A stretch of DNA of 51,168 nt from Mycolicibacterium bacteremicum (GCF_002086115.1 NZ_MVHJ01000034.1:1-51168); one strand, 5' to 3'; positions 35,456 to 43,907 are shown, counted from the stretch's first letter. The notes: generated by a model not told the origin, from the letters alone. Numbers and translations: made by a program.

Positions 35456-36145
35456 TCATCGTTTTTCCTCGATACGCTCGGCGGCGCCGTCGGCCGGCGG
35501 CCCGCTCAGCCCGAGCGTGCCGACGGCAATCACGGTGACCAGCACGCCGTACACACACAATCGCTGCGCCCCGCCGGGCCCGAAGATGTCGAGGCCGCCG
35601 ACATAGGCGAAGAGACCGAGGAGGCTGCAAAGTGCCGCCGACACGGCGACCAGGCGGCGCTCCCCCGTCATCGGGGTTGCCGAATCGGTGGCGGTCAACA
35701 GCGCGCCCACCGAGCCGAGGGTCATGAACACCATGGTGGCGGTGAGATTCGCGGTGTAGCTGATGTTCTGGGTGATCGCGCCACTGACAGCCAGACCGAC
35801 ACCCGATGCCGACAGCAACAACAGCGCACCGGCCCGGTCGGTCGACCGCCGCGCGAACAACCCCGCCGCAACGAACACGATGGCCAGGCCGCTCGCCACC
35901 AGGGCCACATTCATCACCCGGTACAGCTCACTGCACGGCCAATTGCCCACCGGACCACAGAATGCGGTACCGAGTGGTCCCAGCAGATTGTCGCGGTATC
36001 CGTAGAACCCTCGCCACGAGGCGGCGACCACCCATTCCGCGGCGAAATAGCACACCGGTACCAATGACACCCACCCCGTCAGCCGGGCCAACATGTTCGG
36101 ACGCACGTACCTCACCACCCTCCGCCGCGGAGGCATCGATTTCAT
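35456..36145 (-). CDS. DUF998-like membrane protein
   Basis: A 229-residue integral membrane protein with six predicted segments. The N-terminus (LARLTGWVSLVPVCYFAAEWVVAASW) followed by DNLLGPLG and the helix VMNVALVASGLAIVFVAAGL resembles the DUF998 family, whose function is unknown. The start is uncertain: ATG 36145 is used, a TTG at 36163 or ATG 36136 are possible, and none has a clear ribosome-binding site. It is divergent from the flippase-NRPS gene with an IdeR-like box between them. Confidence 0.7.
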   Translation of the reverse strand: MKSMPPRRRVVRYVRPNMLARLTGWVSLVPVCYFAAEWVVAASWRGFYGYRDNLLGPLGTAFCGPVGNWPCSELYRVMNVALVASGLAIVFVAAGLFARRSTDRAGALLLLSASGVGLAVSGAITQNISYTANLTATMVFMTLGSVGALLTATDSATPMTGERRLVAVSAALCSLLGLFAYVGGLDIFGPGGAQRLCVYGVLVTVIAVGTLGLSGPPADGAAERIEEKR

Positions 36146-36255
36146 CCCGAGAAGCGTCGCCAATGGCGAAACCAGCGTCAGGGCAACAGAGTTCGACTCA
36201 ACTGCGCCGAGACTAGCAACCGCACGTCACGATGGGGCGGCTACCTCCACCAGTA

Positions 36256-36267
36256 TGATGCGCATCA
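36256..36267. promoter_or_regulatory. 12-base perfect palindrome in the divergent promoter
   Basis: TGATGCGCATCA is a perfect palindrome four bases from the IdeR-like box in the region between two divergent genes. It could be a second operator, but I cannot name a regulator. Confidence 0.3.
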
Positions 36268-36271
36268 CTAC

Positions 36272-36290
36272 TATGGGTAGGCTAACCAAA
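36272..36290. promoter_or_regulatory. IdeR-box-like iron operator 2
   Basis: TATGGGTAGGCTAACCAAA matches 15 of 19 positions of the IdeR consensus, with an unbroken ten-base core TAGGCTAACC. It lies 74-92 bases before the ATG of the flippase-NRPS gene, and a TATTGT (36306-36311) downstream could be the -10. Because the region is divergent, the minus-strand membrane-protein genes may also be under its control. Confidence 0.6.
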
Positions 36291-36363
36291 TTCCCGCGAA
36301 GTCAGTATTGTCCTTGCGGTGGCGTCGCCGCCGCATTCGATCTCCCGCGAGGACTTCCGCCAC

Positions 36364-39300
36364 ATGCCCACGATCGGCCGACCCGACACCCTGGGACCAC
36401 AACAAACCTCCGTTCCGGCGGTTGATCTGGGCGCACCCGCCCCGGCGCCGGTCCTCCCCGTCTCGCATGCCCGGCGCGGCGGACTCGGCATCGACATCGC
36501 CGCGGTCATGACCTCCAGTGCCGCCACCGGCATCCTCGGTTTCGTGTTCTGGACCGTCGCCGCACGCGGCTATGACACCGCAGAGGTCGGCCGGGCATCC
36601 GCCATCATCACCTCGGCGACCCTGATCGCCATCCTGGCCAACTTCAGCCTGGGCAGCCTCTATGAGCGCTTCCTGCCGCTGGCCGGCAACCGGACCAAAC
36701 CCATCGTGCGCCAGGGCATGCTCTTCGTCGCCGGGACGGCATTGGTGTTCGGAGCCGTCTTCACCGCCATCGGACCGCGGGCCCAATTGTTCCCGAATCC
36801 GGTTGAGATGCTGTTCTTCCCAGTGTTCGTGTCGATCCTCGCGATCTACGCACTGCAGGATCAGATCCTGATCGGGCTGGGCCGCGCCCGCGCCATCGCC
36901 ACCAAGAACATCAGCCAGTCCACGGCGAAGCTCATCATCGTCGCTGCCATGATCCCGCTGGCAACCGGCGCGGCCATCGTCTGGTCCTGGGTGCTTCCGG
37001 CGGCAGCGATCACGGCGATCATCGCGGTGTTCATCATCCGCCGTGAGACGGGTGCCCGCGCAGGCAACCCGGACCTGCCCGACCGCCGGGAGCTGTTCAC
37101 CTTCTTCGCCAGCTCCTACGCCATCAACGCCATCAACGTCATCGTGCCGCTACTGGTCCCGTTGATCGTGGTCGCCCAGCTCGGCACCGAGATGAACGCG
37201 TATTTCTCGATGTGCTGGCTGGTGGTCAACACGCTGGGCGCGCTGATCGTGGCCACCGCCGCGCCCTTCATCGCGACGGCGTCCACCCCGGGCGCCGACG
37301 TCTGGGCATGCACCAAGCGATTCGTGCTGCTGTGTGGTGGATCCGCGGTGGCCGGGTCACTGGTGCTGATGGCGACCGCCCCGTTCATCCTCGGCATCCT
37401 GGGCCCGCATTACGCCGCCAACGGCACCACCCTGATCCGGACGATGGCCCTGGTGTTGCCCGCGGTGGCGTTGACGACCATCTACACCGCGCTGGCCCGG
37501 TTGCAACGTAAGCTCCGGCTGGCCGTCGTCTCCCAGGTGCTGCTCGGCGTCATGGTGGTCGCCGGCGTCATCCTGACCACACCCCGATGGGGCATCGATG
37601 CCGTCGGCTACACCTACGTCGCCGGCGAACTGCTCATCACGCTCGTCGTGTTGGGCCCCACCGCCGCGCTGATGCGACGGGTGGCCGCCACCCCGAGCGG
37701 ACAGTCGCTGGACGCACCAGCGCGGCCCGCGCCGGTGCGGCCGGACCTGAGCCACGTCGCGCCGATCGAATACGACTCGGTGAGCGAACGGTTCGAGGAG
37801 ATCGCGGTGCGCAAGCACGCCGAGGTGGCGCTGCGCACCACCGATGCCGCGATCACATACGGCCAGTTGCGGATCGACGCCGCCGCCTGGACGCAGGTGC
37901 TGCGTGGCCGGCCGGATCCGGAGGCACCGGTGGCCATGGTGGGCGATCTCAGCCCGGCCATCACGGCGGTGGTTCTCGGCAGTTTCGCCGCCGGCGCACC
38001 GCTGGTGCCGTTGGATCCCGGACTGCCACCGGACCGGATGTCGCATATCTTCGCAGCCCTGCGAGATCAGGGCCGCCACCTCGATACCGTCGTGGTCGAT
38101 GACTCATCCCGGCCGCGCACCCACGAGCCGGCCGAGGGGTACCGCGTCTGGCAGGCCGACGCCCCGCCCGAACGCACGTCCGCGCCGGGCACCGCCGCCG
38201 TGCTGGACCGGCAGAAAGTCACCAGTATCCAATTCACCTCGGGCTCCTCCGGTGAGCCCAAGGCCGTCCTGCACGTCCACGGAACGTGGTTGAGCGATTG
38301 GATTCTGCATCGCGACCGCTTCGGCATCGTCGAGAACAGCCGGGTCGCGCTGTGCATGCCCGTGAGTTTCGCAGCCGGGCTGAACGTCCTCATCGGAGCG
38401 CTGCTGTCGGGCGCCGAGGTCATCGCCATCGACCCCCGAAACTGCACCCCGGAAGCGGCGATCGACCGGCTCGCGGGCGCGGACATCGTGATGTGCACGC
38501 CTTCGTTCCTGCAATCGCTGACCGAAGCGGCCTGCGGTCGCACATTGCCCGGCGTCCAGCGCATCGTGACCACCGGTGAACCGGTCTACAGCAACGTGAT
38601 CCGGCGGGCCCGCGAGCTGACACCACATGCCGTGCTGACCAACTGGGCCGGTTCCTCGGAGACGCTGGGCATCGCGCATCACGACATCTGGCCCGACGAC
38701 GAGATTCCCCCCGGGGTCATCCCCGCCGGAGTTGCCGTACCGCACAAGACGCTCGATATCGACGAGCAGGGCCGGCTGACGGTCACCTCCGCCTACCTGG
38801 CCGCCGGATACCTCGCGCCGGACAGCGCCTCGACGACCTTCACCGCCAACCCCAATGGCAGCCGGACCTTCGTCACCAACGACCGCGCGCGGTTCACCGA
38901 GGACGGCACGCTCGTCGTGCTCGGCCGGATGGATGCCGCCGTCAAGATCCGCGGATATCTGGTGGAACCCGCCGAGGTGGAGGCGGCTTTGCTCGACTGC
39001 CCCGGGGTGCGGGAAGCCCTCGTCGTCGCCGATCAGTCGGCCGGAACACCGCTGCTGATCGCCTACGTCGCACCCGATCCCGAGGTCCGCAGCCCGGCGG
39101 TGGCCGACATCCGCGCCCAGGTGCACACCCGGCTGCCGGCCTGGATGGTGCCCACCCACGTCGTGATGTTGGCGGCGTTGCCCCGCAACGAACGCGGCAA
39201 GGTCGACCGGCGGGCGCTGCCGGCACCCACCCGGGGGCCGATCATCCCGGCCGCGCCGGGGCTGGAATCCGCCATCGCGACCGCCTGGGCCGGGGTGCTC

Positions 39301-40242
39301 CGGCTCGGACAGGTCGGTCGGGACGAGAATTTCTATGCGCTCGGCGGCGACTCGCTCAACGTGCAGCAGATGATCGGCCTGGTGGGCGCACAGCACGAGG
39401 TACGGCTCACCGCCTCGGATCTGGCCACCGCACCCACCGTCGCGCAGTTCGCCGAGATCGTGCGGACCCGGCGGACCGGCGACACGGTATGGCGGGACAC
39501 GGGCATCCGGGCGACGACGGTGATCCTGCGCGCCCCGGGAGAGCAGACCCGATCCACCCTGTTCTGCTTCGCCGGGGCCGGTGCCTCGGCGTTGTCCTTC
39601 GTCCCGCTGGCCGATCGGCTCGGAGCCGATACCGCCGTGATCGCGTTCCAGGCACACGGTTTGGAGAACCGCGCCGTGCCCGACTGGACGATCGGGCGGG
39701 CCGCGCGCCGGCACCTGCGTGATCTGCTGACGCTGCAGCCGCACGGCCCCTATCGGCTGGCCGGCCACTCCCTCGGTGCGTTCATCGCCATCGATGTCGC
39801 CAACCGGCTCACCGAATTTGGCCACCAGGTGGAGCTGGTGACCCTGCTCGACCCGTTCCTGCCGCCGCGGACGGTGCGCGCCGCCCGGCGGGACCTGCCC
39901 GATGTGGGTTCGACACTGCTGGAACAGGATCCCGCGGCACCGCACGAACTCTGGCGGCAACGGGCGCTGTTGCCACTGGCCGGAATCCTCGACGGCACCC
40001 CGGACGAGAAGGTGGCCGCGCTGCGCGATGTGGGCGTCCGAGTCGGTCGGCTGCACCGGCCCCGTCCCTACCCGGGACGAACCCTGTTGATCCTGAGCAG
40101 CTTCAACCGTGACGATGAACGGGTCTGGCCGCGACTGCTCACCGGCGAACTCTCGGTCCAGCGGGTCAACTGCGACCACGACTCGGTGGTCCGGGAGCCA
40201 CACGTCGGACGGGTCGCGGAGATGGTCATCGCGCACGGCTGA
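36364..40242 (+). CDS. Flippase-NRPS fusion (MOP/Wzx, adenylation, carrier, thioesterase)
   Basis: A 1292-residue protein. Residues about 35-437 form a polytopic oligosaccharide-flippase domain (IDIAAVMTSSAATGILGFVFW, about 12 segments). About 470-955 is an adenylation domain with A3 TSGSSGEPK (625-633), A5-like NWAGSSET, A7-like TNDRARF, A8 GRMDAAVKIRGY and the A10 lysine K946 in NERGKVDRR. About 965-1037 is a carrier domain with Ser997 in LGGDSLNV. About 1060-1292 is a thioesterase with Ser1136 in GHSLG. All key residues except the A7 Asp environment look intact. Such a fusion suggests an activated amino or aryl acid is transferred to the glycan or lipid being flipped. ATG 36364 has AGGA ten bases upstream; GTG 36319 is possible. 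It follows an IdeR-like box and ends before a terminator. Confidence 0.92.
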   Translation: MPTIGRPDTLGPQQTSVPAVDLGAPAPAPVLPVSHARRGGLGIDIAAVMTSSAATGILGFVFWTVAARGYDTAEVGRASAIITSATLIAILANFSLGSLYERFLPLAGNRTKPIVRQGMLFVAGTALVFGAVFTAIGPRAQLFPNPVEMLFFPVFVSILAIYALQDQILIGLGRARAIATKNISQSTAKLIIVAAMIPLATGAAIVWSWVLPAAAITAIIAVFIIRRETGARAGNPDLPDRRELFTFFASSYAINAINVIVPLLVPLIVVAQLGTEMNAYFSMCWLVVNTLGALIVATAAPFIATASTPGADVWACTKRFVLLCGGSAVAGSLVLMATAPFILGILGPHYAANGTTLIRTMALVLPAVALTTIYTALARLQRKLRLAVVSQVLLGVMVVAGVILTTPRWGIDAVGYTYVAGELLITLVVLGPTAALMRRVAATPSGQSLDAPARPAPVRPDLSHVAPIEYDSVSERFEEIAVRKHAEVALRTTDAAITYGQLRIDAAAWTQVLRGRPDPEAPVAMVGDLSPAITAVVLGSFAAGAPLVPLDPGLPPDRMSHIFAALRDQGRHLDTVVVDDSSRPRTHEPAEGYRVWQADAPPERTSAPGTAAVLDRQKVTSIQFTSGSSGEPKAVLHVHGTWLSDWILHRDRFGIVENSRVALCMPVSFAAGLNVLIGALLSGAEVIAIDPRNCTPEAAIDRLAGADIVMCTPSFLQSLTEAACGRTLPGVQRIVTTGEPVYSNVIRRARELTPHAVLTNWAGSSETLGIAHHDIWPDDEIPPGVIPAGVAVPHKTLDIDEQGRLTVTSAYLAAGYLAPDSASTTFTANPNGSRTFVTNDRARFTEDGTLVVLGRMDAAVKIRGYLVEPAEVEAALLDCPGVREALVVADQSAGTPLLIAYVAPDPEVRSPAVADIRAQVHTRLPAWMVPTHVVMLAALPRNERGKVDRRALPAPTRGPIIPAAPGLESAIATAWAGVLRLGQVGRDENFYALGGDSLNVQQMIGLVGAQHEVRLTASDLATAPTVAQFAEIVRTRRTGDTVWRDTGIRATTVILRAPGEQTRSTLFCFAGAGASALSFVPLADRLGADTAVIAFQAHGLENRAVPDWTIGRAARRHLRDLLTLQPHGPYRLAGHSLGAFIAIDVANRLTEFGHQVELVTLLDPFLPPRTVRAARRDLPDVGSTLLEQDPAAPHELWRQRALLPLAGILDGTPDEKVAALRDVGVRVGRLHRPRPYPGRTLLILSSFNRDDERVWPRLLTGELSVQRVNCDHDSVVREPHVGRVAEMVIAHG

Positions 40243-40248
40243 TGGTTT

Positions 40249-40309
40249 GCGTGAGAGTGACGTATCTGTGCTCTCGCGGGCTCGGAGACCGCGGAAACGT
40301 CACTCTCGC
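40249..40309. repeat. Long inverted repeat after the flippase-NRPS gene
   Basis: GAGAGTGACGT (40253-40263) and ACGTCACTCTC (40297-40307) are perfect 11-base inverted arms about 33 bases apart, starting ten bases after the stop codon. It may act as a first RNA stem before the terminator at 40338 or be a dispersed mycobacterial element. Confidence 0.5.
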
Positions 40310-40337
40310 GAGCTCGGGCCCACTGCACGCATGAAGA

Positions 40338-40365
40338 AACGGCCCCCTCCTGCGAGGGGGCCGTT
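40338..40365. terminator. Strong bidirectional terminator
   Basis: AACGGCCCCCTC and GAGGGGGCCGTT pair over 12 bases around a CTGC loop. CTTCTTC follows on the plus strand and a TTCTTCAT stretch on the minus strand, so it can end both the flippase-NRPS transcript and the convergent gene that stops at 40395. Confidence 0.8.
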
Positions 40366-40394
40366 CTTCTTCGCTGTCGGGTAGCCGTTGGCGG

Positions 40395-41969
40395 CTAGTC
40401 GCTGCTGGAGCTCCCCGAGCCGCTCGACGAACCGCTGGACGCCTTGCTGTCGGACTTGTCGGACTTCGCATCCGCCTTGTCCGCCTTCGCGTCAGCCTTG
40501 TCGGCCTTCTCCGCCTTGGCGTCAGCCTTGTCGGCCTTGGCGTCCGCCTTGTCGGCCTTCTCCGCCTTGACGTCGGCCTTGTCAGCCTTGTCGGCCTTCT
40601 CCGCCGTGTCGGTCTTGTCGGCCTTCTCAGCCTTCTCCGCCTGGTCGGACTCGACACCGGACTCACTGCCGGCCTCGGCGCTGTCACCGCCCCCCTCGCC
40701 GGTGACCGGAGCGGTCCCTTCGGCGACGGTTCCGGAGTCCTCGGTCTCCGCCACCGGAGCCTGCTCGGCCGCGACGTCCTCGTCGACATCGGCCTCGTCG
40801 GCGGGCACCGTGGCGCCCGGCTCGGTCTGCTCGCCGGTGACCGACTCCTCGCTGCTCGACTCCTCGCTGCCCGCGGACACCGATTCGACCGGAGTTGCAC
40901 CCGAGCCTGTCTCGACGCTCAACGTCACCGTGTCGTCCTCGGCCGCCAGCGCGGTCGACGACACCTTGCTGAGCGCCTCCTCACCGGTCTTGGCGGCCGT
41001 CTGCCCGGTCAGGGCGTTCAGCGCCTTGGCGATCAGCGACGGGTACTGCACCAGGAACGAGTCGATGGGGCCACCCGGGGTCAACAGACCCGGGAAGACA
41101 TTCCAGTCCTCGGCGATGCTCGGGCTGTACCCGTTGAGGAACGCACCCAGCACCTTGGCAGGCAGGTTGACGGTATGGCTGATCGCGGTCACCACATCGC
41201 CGGCCTGAGCCGCGATGCGGATCTCGTCGAGGCTGTCGGTGAATCGGAAGATCGCGCTCACGAACGGCACCAGGATGGCGTGCGGATAGCCGGCCAGAGT
41301 CGTATCGCCCACCAGCAGTGCATCCAGGATGGCGCCGATGGCCGGTCCACCGACGTCGCGGGCCACCTGACCCGGAACGGCGAAACTCGGGTACAGCGGC
41401 CAGCCCGCCGCACCCAGACCGAAGATGAACCAGTCGTTCACGTGCGCGAAGGCCTCGGTGAAATTACCCGCTGCCAGTTCGGCGTTGGCCCGCTGCAGGA
41501 CACCCGGCAACAGTTCGTTGTGGGCCGCCCAGCCCGCCTGGGACTGCTCCCACCCGGTGCGCAGGGTCTCCTGGTGCTCGGCAAGCCGGTCCTGCAACTG
41601 TTGCGCCACGGTCTCCGGGCGGAACAGGATCACCGAGAGTTCGCGCTGGAGTTCCTGGTTTCCCAGAATCGCCGTCAGGTTCGGATGCAGGGTGGCCGAG
41701 ATGTCGGTGCCCCGATTGTTGAGATTCTCGAAGGCTTTCGAGAACGTGGCACCCAGTACGGCGAACGGGTTCTCGAACGCGACGAGTTCGACTGCACGCT
41801 GCTGAGCGATCTCCAGCGCCGGCAGGTTCTGCGCGACGGGCGTCACGGCGATGACCGACGCGCCTGTCATCGCGACGGAGGCGATGAGCAACCTCTTCTT
41901 CAGAGGCGTGGATGGCGATTGCGCAGACCAGAAGTCGCGCCCCGAATCCACGGGAACAGCGAGAGACAC
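40395..41969 (-). CDS. Exported mycobacterial protein with Lys/Ala/Asp repeat tail
   Basis: A 524-residue protein. The N-terminus (STPLKKRLLIASVAMTGASVIAV) is a signal or anchor segment. Residues about 45-340 form a domain rich in hydrophobic helices seen in many exported mycobacterial proteins of unknown function (AVELVAFENPFAVLGATFSKAF, FLNGYSPSIAEDWNVFPGLLTPGGP). About 345-440 is acidic low complexity. The last 85 residues are EKADKADAKADKADAK-type repeats ending in Ser/Gly. The tail is histone-H1-like and may bind nucleic acid or anionic polymer, which is a guess. GTG 41969 is preceded by AGGAG; the frame is open 24 codons further upstream. No function is known. Confidence 0.82.
   Translation of the reverse strand: MSLAVPVDSGRDFWSAQSPSTPLKKRLLIASVAMTGASVIAVTPVAQNLPALEIAQQRAVELVAFENPFAVLGATFSKAFENLNNRGTDISATLHPNLTAILGNQELQRELSVILFRPETVAQQLQDRLAEHQETLRTGWEQSQAGWAAHNELLPGVLQRANAELAAGNFTEAFAHVNDWFIFGLGAAGWPLYPSFAVPGQVARDVGGPAIGAILDALLVGDTTLAGYPHAILVPFVSAIFRFTDSLDEIRIAAQAGDVVTAISHTVNLPAKVLGAFLNGYSPSIAEDWNVFPGLLTPGGPIDSFLVQYPSLIAKALNALTGQTAAKTGEEALSKVSSTALAAEDDTVTLSVETGSGATPVESVSAGSEESSSEESVTGEQTEPGATVPADEADVDEDVAAEQAPVAETEDSGTVAEGTAPVTGEGGGDSAEAGSESGVESDQAEKAEKADKTDTAEKADKADKADVKAEKADKADAKADKADAKAEKADKADAKADKADAKSDKSDSKASSGSSSGSGSSSSD
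40441..40640 (-). repeat. Degenerate coding repeats (KAD/EKAD tail)
   Basis: Units of about 9-21 bases (GTCGGCCTTGGCGTC and variants such as GTCGGCCTTCTCCGCC) recur about fifteen times, encoding the Lys-Ala-Asp tail of the exported protein. Such repeats can change in number by slippage. Confidence 0.8.
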
Positions 41970-42078
41970 GGTTCTCCTAAGATTGATGCGAATGGTGTTC
42001 AGCCAGAACTGGCTGAGGCGAATGTTATTGCAGCCCAACACTACTTACAAGAGCTACGAATGCCGACCGCACCGTTCG

Positions 42079-42094
42079 CTGATAGCTCTATCAG
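42079..42094. promoter_or_regulatory. Inverted repeat, candidate operator
   Basis: CTGATAG-CT-CTATCAG has perfect 7-base arms and lies about 110 bases upstream of the repeat-tail gene, in the 214-base gap behind the FkbM gene. A second small inverted repeat, CAGCCA-GAAC-TGGCTG, lies at 42000-42015. Either could be an operator or part of a terminator for the upstream operon. There is no T-run. Confidence 0.35.
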
Positions 42095-42183
42095 GAACCA
42101 ACGGTTGCAGCGACACGTGCACAAACACCACTGAGCGCAAGCCTGACCAAGGGCAGGACATTGCGCTACAGCAAATGACAGCG

Positions 42184-43008
42184 TCAGCGTGCGGAGGCTG
42201 CGGTTGGAGCCAGGTCCTCCGTCATCGCGCAATCGAACAACATCAACGTCTCGTCGCGGATCAGGGTGTCCATCTTCTTGCCGGCCACCGCGTCGTAGAG
42301 CGGTGCCAGACCGCCGGAGCCCGGCAGCATCCAGTCGTGGGGTTCGATCATGATGCACGCAAACGAGGCGACGGCGTCCGAAGAAGATTGGCATACTTGG
42401 GATTCGGCGCCCTCGATGTCCAGCTTCAGAACGAACGGCACCGCATCGGGGATCTGGCGGAGCAGTGCCTCCAGGGTTACCGACGGGGTGTCGCCGGCAT
42501 CGGTGACCCGGTTCGCCCACGACCCTTCACCATCGACCTGAAGATTCACCCCGTTCCCGTGACTCCACAGCGCGGCGTGGACCGGTGTGATGCGCGGGTT
42601 CGCTTCACAGTTCCGTTCGATCATGGCCACGCAGGCCGCATCGGGTTCCACGGCCAGAATTCGTGCGTCCGGAAAGCGGTCGGCCAGATACAGCGCGGAG
42701 TAGCCGACATTGGCGCCGGCATCGATGATCACCGGCACACCGCCGGCCGCCACCACCCGCGCCGCCAGTGCGTTCAACCGGTCCGACCAGAACGGGTGGG
42801 CGTCGTATTCCTGCTCGGTGAAGATCTGCGCCAGGACGAACGGATCACTGTCGGCGGGTCGCACCGTCAGACGGTGCGGACCACACCGAACGGTGACCGG
42901 CCGCGAGATGCCCAGCGCTCGCCGGCCCACCAGGTTCAGCGCGGCGGACAGGCCGATGCTCTGCGCCAGCGCCAGTGTGTGGCCCAGCTTTTCGCGGATC
43001 CTGGTCAT
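42184..43008 (-). CDS. FkbM-family SAM-dependent methyltransferase
   Basis: A 274-residue Rossmann methyltransferase with the FkbM pattern: motif I VIIDAGANVGYSALYLAD (about 97-114), AVEPD for the SAM ribose, and FVLKLDIEGAE (about 195-205). FkbM enzymes O-methylate sugars, glycolipids or polyketides. The ATG overlaps the upstream glycosyltransferase stop (ATGA), so the two likely act on the same glycan. The 214-base gap after it separates it from the repeat-tail gene. Confidence 0.9.
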   Translation of the reverse strand: MTRIREKLGHTLALAQSIGLSAALNLVGRRALGISRPVTVRCGPHRLTVRPADSDPFVLAQIFTEQEYDAHPFWSDRLNALAARVVAAGGVPVIIDAGANVGYSALYLADRFPDARILAVEPDAACVAMIERNCEANPRITPVHAALWSHGNGVNLQVDGEGSWANRVTDAGDTPSVTLEALLRQIPDAVPFVLKLDIEGAESQVCQSSSDAVASFACIMIEPHDWMLPGSGGLAPLYDAVAGKKMDTLIRDETLMLFDCAMTEDLAPTAASAR

Positions 43009-43907
43009 CGCGAGGTCGCCGACGCGCGCGCCGCGACGGTCATCGCACGATGCAGCCGTCGCTCACGGCCGATCGTCCGCAGCACCCGCAGTCCGTCGGT
43101 GACGGCGTTGAGATTACTGCGTCCGTAGATGCGCTTGCCTTCGAAGCTGCTGACCTCTTCGATCGTGAGCCCGTTGCGCGCAACCCGGACGTTGATGACG
43201 GTCTCGATCTCGAAACCATCGCCCCACTGCGCCTCGGGCACATCGGTGCGCGGCAGGTCGAGCACCGCGAGGTGGTTGCGCCAGAACGCGTTGTATCCGT
43301 AACACAGGTCGGTGAACTGGGTGCCGAACAGCCTATTCACCAGCCAGTTCAGGCCCTTGTTCCCGATCCTGCGCAGTTTGGTGATGTCGTCGCTACCGCC
43401 GGCGCTGGTGAAACGACTGCCCTTGGCGAAGTCGGCTCCGGCGACCAGCGCGGCGACGAAGTCCGGGATCTCTGCCGGATCGGTCGACCCGTCCGCATCG
43501 ATCATCACCACGATATCGCCGGTGCTCACCTCGAATCCACAGGCCAGCGCATTACCCTTGCCACCACGAGTCTGGTTGACGATCAACGCCTCCGGCCAGA
43601 GCATGCGGGCCACGTCGACCGTGTCGTCCACCGAGTTGCCGTCGACCACCACGATCTGATCCACGGCAGGCATCCGCTTTGCGACGTAGGGGAGGTTGCG
43701 CGCCTCGTTACGGGTCGGGATCACCACCGTCACAGTGGGCTCACCTGCGCCGTCACCGGAACCGCCGGTGGCGTCCTGATGCTCTGATCCGTTGTTCTCG
43801 CGACCGCCATGATGTTTGCTGATGGGCAGATCATGATCAAGGCTCAGCGATTTCGCCAAGTGCTCGACACCCGTGCCCTCCACCGTATCTGTCAAGGGAG
43901 TCATCAC
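43005..43907 (-). CDS. Dolichol-phosphate-mannose-type family 2 glycosyltransferase
   Basis: A 300-residue GT2 enzyme with an unstructured N-terminus of about 56 residues and then a GT-A domain: VTVVIPTRNEARNLPYV, QIVVVDGNSVDDTVDVA, GKGNALACGFEVSTGDIVVMIDADGSTDP with the metal-binding Asp pair, KGSRF and a C-terminal LRTIGRERRLH. The pattern is that of polyprenyl-phosphate sugar synthases (DPM1/Ppm1-like) without C-terminal membrane helices, or of GT2 enzymes in polysaccharide loci. The start is unsure; GTG 43907 and ATG 43904 lie too close to AAAGG. It is coupled to the FkbM gene. The 203 bases upstream are comparatively AT-rich. Confidence 0.87.
   Translation of the reverse strand: MMTPLTDTVEGTGVEHLAKSLSLDHDLPISKHHGGRENNGSEHQDATGGSGDGAGEPTVTVVIPTRNEARNLPYVAKRMPAVDQIVVVDGNSVDDTVDVARMLWPEALIVNQTRGGKGNALACGFEVSTGDIVVMIDADGSTDPAEIPDFVAALVAGADFAKGSRFTSAGGSDDITKLRRIGNKGLNWLVNRLFGTQFTDLCYGYNAFWRNHLAVLDLPRTDVPEAQWGDGFEIETVINVRVARNGLTIEEVSSFEGKRIYGRSNLNAVTDGLRVLRTIGRERRLHRAMTVAARASATSR

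Noticed and set aside
38104..40236. Open frame of 710 codons on the minus strand
   Set aside because: Antisense to the adenylation, carrier and thioesterase domains, which carry all expected motifs.
40441..40640. Regularly spaced repeats considered as a CRISPR array
   Set aside because: The repeats are short, imperfect and in frame with a protein tail. There are no unique spacers and no cas genes.
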